From NCBI GenBank assembly GCA_910575505.1, contig CAJTFK010000028.1:791-49779 (forward strand): 48,989 bases of DNA, given 5' to 3'. Shown here piece by piece: positions 43,267 through 48,989 of this stretch. Below the pieces are notes generated by a model. The model searched no databases and was not told the origin of the DNA. It was given only the letters and a program-made list of their open reading frames with translations. A program made the position numbers and the translations under genes. The DNA comes from Oscillospiraceae bacterium. Its GTDB lineage: Bacteria > Bacillota > Clostridia > Oscillospirales > Oscillospiraceae. Position 1 is the stretch's first letter, and every line of letters begins with the position of its first letter.

Positions 43267-43700
43267 TCAGCAAGGGATACCGGCGGCAGAAAACCAACCG
43301 GCGCAGTCCGATGGACGGATTCGCGGGAAAGCCTCAGCAATACTATACGGAAGCAGGAATAATAATCTGATTTTCAGCTTGCGAAGAATCGCCTTGATTT
43401 TAGACCGCATATGTTCGATTGGATTCAAATTGGGGCTGTACGCTGGCAGGTACCATAATTTCATGCCGGCTCCCTGTAAAAGCGTCTGGACCTCTTGACA
43501 TGATGGGTGCGCATATGATCCATGACAACAGTATTCCTTTCGTGCAGCGTGGGAACGAGCGTGTTCCTGAGATCATCCAGAAATTTTTCACGGGTCGTTC
43601 CGCCGCTGTAAACCGTATGGGCAGTCTCACCGTTGCGTTTTACGGAGGAAAGAACCGCGGTATTGGCAGGCGTATTCAAGAGAGTCTTGTCTACGAGGGG
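43267..43700 (-). pseudogene. IS630-family transposase, C-terminal half
   Basis: The minus strand reads PLVDKTLLNTPANTAVLSSVKRNGETAHTVYSGGTTREKFLDDLRNTLVPTLHERNTVVMDHMRTHHVK, then (frameshift near 43480) GAGMKLWYLPAYSPNLNPIEHMRSKIKAILRKLKIR. The second and third acidic positions of the IS630 DDE domain lie in VVMDHMRTHH and PNLNPIEHM, matching the usual DN and NPIE motifs. It ends normally (GWFSAAGIPC). The N-terminal half is absent here but occurs in the same orientation at 48300-48790. Confidence 0.8.
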
Positions 43701-43807
43701 TATCAGTTCTACACAAGCCTATGTGGGAAAAACTGTTTTCAAAAATATTTCAAAAACCCTGTAAGATTTTTTGAAATGCGGAGTCTTATAAGGGAGGAGG
43801 TGAGAAA

Positions 43808-44308
43808 GTGGCGGGTTCCAAAGATGAATTTGAGGAAATCTATATAAGGTACTTTAATGATGTATTTCTTTTCCTCAAAAAGCTGTCCAAAGATGAAAGT
43901 ATTGCGGAGGAGATCACAAGCGAAACATTCTTCAAAGCAATGCGCTCAATAGATGCTTTTCGCGGCGATACAGACATTCGCGTTTGGCTTTGTCAAATTG
44001 CAAAAAACTGTTACTTTTCTCACTTGAAAAAGCAGCATGGGCTTGTAGATATTGATGATATTGAATTTGCAGACAATATAGACACCATTGAGGAACAGAT
44101 CATAAACCGAAGTGACGCTATGCAAATACATTTGCTGCTGCACAATTTAGCCGAACCCTATAAGGAAGTTTTTATGCTACGGGTTTTTGGAGAGTTGAGT
44201 TTCAAACAAATCGCAAAAATTTTCCAAAAGACAGATAACTGGGCCTGTGTCACTTATCATCGGGCAAGAAACAAAATACTGGAACAAATGGAGGCCAACA
44301 ATGATTGA
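43808..44308 (+). CDS. ECF-type RNA polymerase sigma factor
   Basis: A 166-aa sigma-70 family protein. Region 2 is residues 8-75 (YIRYFNDVFLFLKKLSKDESIAEEITSETFFKAM, IRVWLCQIAKNCYFSHLKK). Region 4 is residues 105-160 (LLLHNLAEPYKEVFMLRVFGELSFKQIAKIFQKTDNWACVTYHRARNKIL). The start is GTG at 43808 with GGAGG 7 bases upstream. The next gene overlaps by 8 bases and encodes a zinc-finger anti-sigma factor. Codon use is AT-rich, unlike the GC-rich genes to the left, pointing to horizontal acquisition. It probably autoregulates this cassette. Confidence 0.93.
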   Translation: MAGSKDEFEEIYIRYFNDVFLFLKKLSKDESIAEEITSETFFKAMRSIDAFRGDTDIRVWLCQIAKNCYFSHLKKQHGLVDIDDIEFADNIDTIEEQIINRSDAMQIHLLLHNLAEPYKEVFMLRVFGELSFKQIAKIFQKTDNWACVTYHRARNKILEQMEANND

Positions 44309-45212
44309 TAGATGCAATTTAATCAAGGACATACTTCCGCTTTATGTAGAAGATATGGTAAGTGCGGACACAAGGGAATTTGTCAGCGAACATCTTGAGC
44401 ATTGCGCGGAGTGCCATGCGGAGTTTGAGCGTATGCAGAAAGCTACGAATTTCATCCCTGATGCTGACCCTGATACCGATATTGTGCCGTTGAAAAGAGT
44501 AAAGAGGGACTTATTTATCAAACGATTGCAGACTATTTGCTTCACGGCAATTTTGGCCTGTGCTATCGTGACGATTATTTTTGGGATTTTAACATCACCC
44601 AAATTTTTCCCCTATTCCGATAACCTGCTCAATGTGATTGATGTCCCTAATGGGAGCGTTATCATCACCTTTGATAGTGAGGTGACAGGTTATAGCTGTA
44701 ATGAAGTGTTTGACAATAAAACAGGAACGGCAATTTATCGCATAAATGCTTGGACTACCACTTGGGACTTACATTTGTCTAATCGCGGAAAACAAAATAT
44801 AGTGATACCTTGTGACCGTGAAACTGAAATTCAGATTTTCTATGCTCAAAATGATGGCTCCGAGGATGTACTGATTTATGGGCCAAATCAAAACACGGAA
44901 GAAAACGGCGTAACCCTGCCAAGGCTGATCCTGATGTCGTATTTCCTATTAGCTTTTCTTGCCCTTGTTGTCCTTGCAATTCTACGAGTGCTATTAAGAA
45001 ATAAGCAAGCAATCGTTGTTTGGATTGACAGGGCTATACCGTTTCCAATTTCCTATATGGCAGCGCAGCTTTGCACAAAAGGATTTAACTTCACGACATA
45101 TTCATCGCAACGAGATTTCTGCATTATCATCCTGGTTGCTATGCTGCTATATTTCGCAATGCTAACGGGAAAATCTCTTTATAAAGCAAAGCTGAACACT
45201 TCGAGGGGATAG
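44301..45212 (+). CDS. Membrane-anchored zinc-finger (zf-HC2) anti-sigma factor
   Basis: I chose the ATG at 44301, which overlaps the sigma stop. The 303-aa product starts MIDRCNLIKDILPLYVEDMVSADTREFVSEHLEHCAECHAEFE, the HxxxCxxC anti-sigma zinc motif. A TM helix follows (LQTICFTAILACAIVTIIFGIL), then an extracytoplasmic beta-rich domain of about 110 residues (ITFDSEVTGYSCNEVFDNKTG) and further TM segments (LILMSYFLLAFLALVVLAILRVLL and FCIIILVAMLLYFAML). It should hold the cognate sigma factor until an envelope signal releases it. Confidence 0.88.
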   Translation: MIDRCNLIKDILPLYVEDMVSADTREFVSEHLEHCAECHAEFERMQKATNFIPDADPDTDIVPLKRVKRDLFIKRLQTICFTAILACAIVTIIFGILTSPKFFPYSDNLLNVIDVPNGSVIITFDSEVTGYSCNEVFDNKTGTAIYRINAWTTTWDLHLSNRGKQNIVIPCDRETEIQIFYAQNDGSEDVLIYGPNQNTEENGVTLPRLILMSYFLLAFLALVVLAILRVLLRNKQAIVVWIDRAIPFPISYMAAQLCTKGFNFTTYSSQRDFCIIILVAMLLYFAMLTGKSLYKAKLNTSRG

Positions 45213-45222
45213 AGGAAAGGGC

Positions 45223-45669
45223 ATGAAAAAATCTCTGTTTAGACCAACGGACATGTTAGAGCTAAGTATTGCTTATATTTTTTGCTTTTCTCTCAATTTG
45301 CTTTTGGATTATGCAAAGACTTTGGATTTGGATGCCTATATTCTAAAGGCTTTTTTGAAAAATTTCGTTGATTACCAGCCCTTGATCGTTTCGCTGTTTA
45401 CCTTCATTGTGATAGTGTTCCATTATCAAATGCCGGAGAGGAAAAAGACAGAAATATTTTGCAGAATACTTGTAGGCGGTACTGTGTTTAGCATCACCAT
45501 TCGATATGTGCTGGACTGTCTCACAGTACTAATTTTCGTTTATCTTTTATCGGCTTTGGTAAATCTCCATTTTGGTTTCAATTTAGCCAACAATTTTTAT
45601 TTAGTCCCTATTTTTGTCACATACATACTGATCAGCGCAAGGCGGGTACGGAAATATGAAAATATTTAA
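45223..45669 (+). CDS. Small polytopic membrane protein
   Basis: A 148-aa protein with four predicted TM helices (about 12-30, 50-68, 82-105, 122-140) and basic cytosolic ends. No family is recognised. It starts 10 bases after the anti-sigma gene with a GAGG-type RBS, and its end overlaps the ABC permease gene by 14 bases, so it is translated as part of the cassette. It may be an accessory subunit of the transporter or of the anti-sigma complex. Confidence 0.75.
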   Translation: MKKSLFRPTDMLELSIAYIFCFSLNLLLDYAKTLDLDAYILKAFLKNFVDYQPLIVSLFTFIVIVFHYQMPERKKTEIFCRILVGGTVFSITIRYVLDCLTVLIFVYLLSALVNLHFGFNLANNFYLVPIFVTYILISARRVRKYENI

Positions 45670-46873
45670 GTTCATTGTATCAAAGATATTTTTGAGAAAA
45701 GCGATACTTGGTATCGGTATCATGCTGTTGCTTCTCATGGCGAATTACATAACCTTTACTGCTGCTCGTTCTATTTTGTCAACATTTCAAGGGTATCAGG
45801 AAACAAAATATGTAAATCAAGATGGCGTTTACATCGCCAACTTAGACCCGGATAGCCATATTGATATGAGCATGATTGGCGAAAGCGGAACACAAGCAGT
45901 ATATGACTATTTGAATAGCAGCTTTGAGTATGCTTTTTATACAGACGGGTTTATTGTATCTGTTCCAAACGGTGATGATATGAAAATATCATTAGGCTAT
46001 CTGAACGAGCAGTATTACAGATTAAATGAATTTGAGCTTTCACAAGGGACAGATTTGGACTTTGATTACCAATTAGACGGGGAAATCCCTGTTTTAGTAG
46101 GAAAAGGGTTAAGCAAAACATACCCCGTTGGAGCAACAATAGCAATGGAGGAATCTGTTCTTGGGCGGCCTTTAACGCTAAGGGTTCAGGGCGTGTTGAA
46201 GCAAAACGCCTACCACTCTAATTTCTATGCCCTCAACTCCAAGGCATACTACAATTTCTCAATTCTCTTTCCGGTGAATGAGGAATTTATCAATCATGCC
46301 AGCATGGACATCAAATTTAATGGCCTCATGGACATTATACTTTTGGACACCTCAAAAGAAGAAATAGCGGATTTGAGTGAGGTTATCAAAGATAATTTGG
46401 GTTTAAGTTTCAATTTCTTTAGCCAAAAGGAAAACTACGATTATTTCAACGAATACTATCTTCATTCCCTAAAAATTATATTCATAACGACCTTTATTCT
46501 GCTGATCGTCATAACTTGTCTTTCAGTTTGGAACGCATTGGTTAGTGTTCGCCTAATGCTGAAAGACTTTACGATCAATCTGTTGGTTGGATTAAGCTGC
46601 TCAAAACTGAAAAGAATTTTTTATGGTTACTTTGGGATGCTCTCCTTTGTGAATGTAGCACTGATTGCCACATTCACCGCTTTTAACCGATACGGGTGCT
46701 GGTTAAGGAAAGACGATACCTTTGCCACTTACGGATTGTTTGGTTTGATAGGAATGGACTGGCTGGCTTTGTTGCTGGTTGTCGTTTCTGATATTGTTAT
46801 CGGAATCATTGTTGTCGAAAGTATGTTGTGGAAAATTAAAAAGGTTCCAATCTCCTTGGGGGTATTGCAATGA
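45656..46873 (+). CDS. FtsX/MacB-like ABC transporter permease
   Basis: A 405-aa protein with an N-terminal TM helix (about 14-36), a large extracytoplasmic domain (about 40-270; GYLNEQYYRLNEFELSQGTDLDFDYQLDGEIPVLVGKGLSKTYPVGATI is MacB-PCD-like), and three C-terminal helices (about 275-300, 320-345, 365-390). This is the topology of MacB/FtsX-type mechanotransmission permeases, which act in peptide resistance, lipoprotein traffic or signalling rather than classical import. The ATPase follows with a 4-base overlap. Confidence 0.85.
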   Translation: MKIFKFIVSKIFLRKAILGIGIMLLLLMANYITFTAARSILSTFQGYQETKYVNQDGVYIANLDPDSHIDMSMIGESGTQAVYDYLNSSFEYAFYTDGFIVSVPNGDDMKISLGYLNEQYYRLNEFELSQGTDLDFDYQLDGEIPVLVGKGLSKTYPVGATIAMEESVLGRPLTLRVQGVLKQNAYHSNFYALNSKAYYNFSILFPVNEEFINHASMDIKFNGLMDIILLDTSKEEIADLSEVIKDNLGLSFNFFSQKENYDYFNEYYLHSLKIIFITTFILLIVITCLSVWNALVSVRLMLKDFTINLLVGLSCSKLKRIFYGYFGMLSFVNVALIATFTAFNRYGCWLRKDDTFATYGLFGLIGMDWLALLLVVVSDIVIGIIVVESMLWKIKKVPISLGVLQ

Positions 46874-47541
46874 CGAAGATGATTGATCTAAGCGTTAAAG
46901 AAAAAATCTACAAGAGCAAAAAGACGCAGATTTCAATATTAAATGATTTCAGGCTTGAAGTCGCCGCCGGTGAAAAAATCGCCATTGTAGGTGAATCGGG
47001 AGCAGGCAAGAGTTCTTTGCTCAATATCATTGGATTGCTTGATCGAAATTATTCCGGTGAATATACGCTTTTCGGTTCTCCGACAAATCAGTTACATACA
47101 AGCCAGTTAGCGCAATGGCGAAATAAACGGATTGGTTTTGTTCTTCAAGAGTCGGCACTCATTAACTCTTTGACGGTTGAAGATAACATCAAACTGCCGT
47201 TTCTTTATGCCAGTCCTGACAAAAAGGGTGTTGGGGAGATTGAGAATTTCGATGCCGTCGTTAGTGCGATTGAGATCAGGCACATACTAAAAAAGAAACC
47301 TCTTGAATGTTCCGGCGGAGAAAAGGCCAGAGCTGTATTTGCCAGAGGAATCGTCATGAAACCACAAATTATTTTGGCTGATGAACCTACGGCATCCCTG
47401 GATGTGGAGAACAGAGAAAGAATTGTAACCTTGCTTTTTAACATGAACAAAGAGTTTAACACCACCATCATTACTGTAACTCATGATTTGGAAATAGCCA
47501 ATCGTCATGATAGAGTAATACATCTTGAAAGGAGTAAATAA
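46870..47541 (+). CDS. MacB/LolD-type ABC transporter ATPase
   Basis: A 223-aa single-cassette ATPase with Walker A GESGAGKS, a Q-loop in RIGFVLQESALINSLTVEDNI, signature CSGGEKARAVFARGI (first position Cys rather than Leu), Walker B IILADEPTASLD and the H-loop in TVTHDLEIANRHDRVIHLE. It pairs with the upstream FtsX-like permease. The closest architecture is the LolD/MacB/BceA group. Confidence 0.93.
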   Translation: MTKMIDLSVKEKIYKSKKTQISILNDFRLEVAAGEKIAIVGESGAGKSSLLNIIGLLDRNYSGEYTLFGSPTNQLHTSQLAQWRNKRIGFVLQESALINSLTVEDNIKLPFLYASPDKKGVGEIENFDAVVSAIEIRHILKKKPLECSGGEKARAVFARGIVMKPQIILADEPTASLDVENRERIVTLLFNMNKEFNTTIITVTHDLEIANRHDRVIHLERSK

Positions 47542-47542
47542 A

Positions 47543-47698
47543 ATGGGATTTTTTGCGATGATTGCGTCAATGCTGCTGGGGATATTGTTTGTTGTAATCG
47601 GGATTTCCCGCAGAAAGCAAAAGGGGTGGCCTATAATCCTTATCGCGCTCGGAACCGTGTTTGTTCTCATTGCGTTTTATTTGGGATGGCCTAAATAG
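47543..47698 (+). CDS. 51-aa membrane peptide
   Basis: An ATG at 47543 follows AAAGGAG and lies 1 base after the ATPase stop. The product MGFFAMIASMLLGILFVVIGISRRKQKGWPIILIALGTVFVLIAFYLGWPK has two hydrophobic helices joined by a basic loop (SRRKQKGW). It is below the size usually annotated, but the RBS, operon position and AT-rich codon use support it. It could be a small regulatory subunit of the transporter. Confidence 0.7.
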   Translation: MGFFAMIASMLLGILFVVIGISRRKQKGWPIILIALGTVFVLIAFYLGWPK

Positions 47699-47717
47699 AA
47701 GTCAATAAAAACCAAGT

Positions 47718-47757
47718 CTGCCCAGCGGCAGAAAAGAAAAAAACCGCTGCTGGGCAG
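47718..47757 (+). terminator. Hairpin after the sigma/ABC cassette
   Basis: CTGCCCAGCGG pairs with CCGCTGCTGGGCAG (small bulge) around an A-rich loop, 20 bases after the last gene. It may work together with the next hairpin. Confidence 0.6.
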
Positions 47758-47786
47758 GCCGATTTCTCATGTCCAAACACTCTTTC

Positions 47787-47823
47787 CAGCGGCGGTTTTG
47801 ATTATTCAAAGCCGCTGTTTTTA
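47787..47823 (+). terminator. Second terminator after the cassette
   Basis: CAGCGGCggTTTTGA and TCAAAGCCGCTG pair around TTAT and are followed by TTTTTAT. Confidence 0.65.
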
Positions 47824-47976
47824 TATCCACTGGCGGCATATAGGAGGATGCCGCCATGAGATTGCGATGCCAAAATCAGCTTGATATTCACTTGTCAAAA
47901 AAGCCTGACCCCCGCAACGGCGTACTCCACCCAAGGTTGCGAAAATCGTCAGTTTCAAGTTAATCATGTCGTACCC

Positions 47977-48012
47977 AGCACCCGAACGGCTTTTAGCTGT
48001 CCGGGTGCTTTT
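47977..48012. terminator. Hairpin with T-tract in intergenic debris
   Basis: AGCACCCG and CGGGTGCT enclose a 17-base loop and are followed by TTT. The gene it once served is not evident. The stretch 47824-48098 otherwise holds no supported gene. Confidence 0.45.
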
Positions 48013-48098
48013 GTATTCCCAGGCCAACCACCGTGGCCCCGCTGCCGCTCCCCGCCCGCCCCGTTCAGACCCTAAAAATCCGAAGGTCGTCAAGGACG

Positions 48099-48262
48099 AT
48101 GGAAATCACCGTCAAAATCAACGGGCGGTTTGTGTCCGTTGAGGTCAGCGCCGAGGTTGCCGGCTGTCTGGAACAGGCCAGGCGGAACAATCGGAAACTC
48201 TACCGGGAGCGTCAGCGGTATTGGGACGGACGCGAATTTGACGAGTACATAATCAGCACCGG
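48099..48262 (+). pseudogene. ICE-type sigma-like/HTH protein, N-terminal fragment
   Basis: From the ATG at 48099 the frame reads MEITVKINGRFVSVEVSAEVAGCLEQARRNNRKLYRERQRYWDGREFDEYIIST. This closely follows the conserved start of the small sigma-70-like proteins carried by many Firmicutes integrative elements (pattern VSAEVxxxLEQxxRxxxxxxxxxRxxWDxREFDEYI). Homology stops near 48262, where the IS630 remnant on the opposite strand begins. The helix-turn-helix half is gone. Confidence 0.65.
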
Positions 48263-48299
48263 TCGTGGATTTTGGTATATTCAGCGGCGCGTGATCTGC

Positions 48300-48790
48300 C
48301 ACCCGCCGGCCTCCTTTTCCCCGGCCGTATTGATATTGATTCCGCTTTCATCCAGGAAAACCAGACGGGAAGCCTGTGTTGTCTCCGCAAACCCACTCTG
48401 TTGTTCTCTCCTGGCCTGCACACCGGGGACGCTCCTGTTCTGGAGCGTGGATCATTTTCTTTTTCTCCGATACCCCATTGCTTGGATTCTGCGGCGTACC
48501 GTTTCTGTTCCACCCGGCAGGCTCCATTTCTCTGCGATTTCTGAAAGTGTAATATTCGGCTGACCGTCTATCGCCTTCACAATTCTTTCTGAATCTTCCG
48601 GCGTCAGCACTCGCTTACGTCCCCGTTCACTTACGCGCAGACCGACACTTCCGGTTTTCGCTTTTTGTTCTGCCAGCCGGTATACCGTTGGCACAGATAC
48701 CCTGTAGGCCAGCGCAACGGCTTTTGCATCATGCGTTTTCTCATATGCTTTTACCAGCAAATTTCTCCGCTTCGTTATGCAGCATCTTCC
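48300..48790 (-). pseudogene. IS630-family transposase, N-terminal half
   Basis: The clear frame 48760-48452 reads KAYEKTHDAKAVALAYRVSVPTVYRLAEQKAKTGSVG, then GRKRVLTPEDSERIVKAIDGQPNITLSEIAEKWSLPGGTETVRRRIQAMGYRRKRK, the paired HTH region of IS630 OrfA. At an A-rich AAAAAGAAAATG run the frame changes and continues towards VFLDESGININ, the first catalytic Asp of OrfB. It ends at about 48300. It lacks the rest of the catalytic domain, which occurs in the same orientation at 43267-43700. Confidence 0.78.
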
Positions 48791-48845
48791 TCACCCCGCT
48801 GCCATCTTACCATATCTCTTCTCTTATTGCTATTTCAGAGAACTG

Positions 48846-48989
48846 CTCTAGAAAAAATAGCGAAAACGATAGACGCCCGGCCGGATATCACGCTGGCAGA
48901 AATCGTAGAGAAATTGGAACTGCCAGTTGGAATAGAAACGGTGCGGCGGGCGATCCAGGCAATGGGGTACCGGCGCAAAAAGAAGATGA
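48846..48989 (+). pseudogene. Second IS630-type OrfA fragment, opposite strand, continues beyond window
   Basis: The plus strand reads EKIAKTIDARPDITLAEIVEKLELPVGIETVRRAIQAMGYRRKKKM, paralogous to the minus-strand IS630 copy (IVKAIDGQPNITLSEIAEKWSLPGG). It ends at the typical GYRRKKK frameshift region at the window edge. The two IS630 5' regions are therefore head-to-head, about 85 bases apart. Confidence 0.7.

Noticed and set aside
1..48989. tRNA or rRNA genes
   Set aside because: No cloverleaf with GGTTCGAATCC-type arms or rRNA motif was noticed on either strand. A covariance-model scan would settle this.

Overview
This window looks like a chromosomal segment of a GC-rich Gram-positive gut anaerobe, probably Oscillospiraceae-like. 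That placement is an inference from three things: a Gram-positive type IV pilus operon with no secretin or PilP/PilQ, a YesM/YesN-type two-component system beside a sugar-type ABC importer, and IS and ICE debris typical of gut Clostridia. No rRNA, tRNA or CRISPR array was seen.

Layout. (1) 1-7,930 is accessory DNA. It holds a large serine recombinase cut by the window edge, a complete-looking IS3-family element abutting a 5'-truncated MATE transporter, and then a graveyard of decayed pieces: IS1595, Rpn nuclease, DUF2325-like, IS481-like, relaxase tail, IS5/IS427 tail, ISAs1 and yaaA. One intact AT-rich small gene (6,147-6,473) sits among them. (2) 8,008-24,661, minus strand, is a long type IV pilus operon. 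In transcription order it encodes a lipoprotein, a giant prepilin-like adhesin with GLUG-type repeats (interrupted by an in-frame TGA), three minor pilins, PilB, PilT, PilC, the major pilin PilA, PilD, PilM, PilN and PilO. (3) 25,408-29,178, plus strand and divergent from the pilus operon, is an ECF-like sigma factor fused in one polypeptide to a membrane segment, a proline-rich stalk, tandem Ig-like domains and a Thr-Pro-Glu repeat tail. A 161-bp MITE lies just upstream of it. (4) 29,391-30,230 is a decayed IS5-family transposase. (5) 30,765-40,452, minus strand, is a two-part nutrient-sensing locus. The sensory operon encodes an AraC-type response regulator, a LytS/YesM-type histidine kinase and a double ABC protein that has lost its Walker A lysine. 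After a terminator and a perfect 24-bp palindrome comes the import operon: tandem alpha/beta hydrolase, RbsA-like ATPase, permease and binding lipoprotein. (6) 40,684-41,847, plus strand, is a metallo-beta-lactamase-fold protein behind a good sigma-A promoter. (7) 41,900-43,700 is conjugative-element and IS630 debris. (8) 43,808-47,698, plus strand, is a compact AT-rich cassette of sigma factor, zinc-finger anti-sigma, membrane protein, ABC permease, ABC ATPase and a 51-aa membrane peptide. (9) 47,700-48,989 holds terminators, a truncated ICE sigma-like gene and two opposed IS630 fragments. The two minus-strand IS630 halves are colinear, so the sigma/ABC cassette appears to lie inside a split IS630.

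How the parts may work together (inference): the pilus operon and the divergent sigma-Ig fusion could form one surface-sensing unit, in which the extracellular domains report contact or cell-wall state to the tethered sigma factor. The HK/RR/pseudo-ABC module probably controls the adjacent importer. The AT-rich sigma/ABC cassette resembles acquired envelope-stress or peptide-defence modules.
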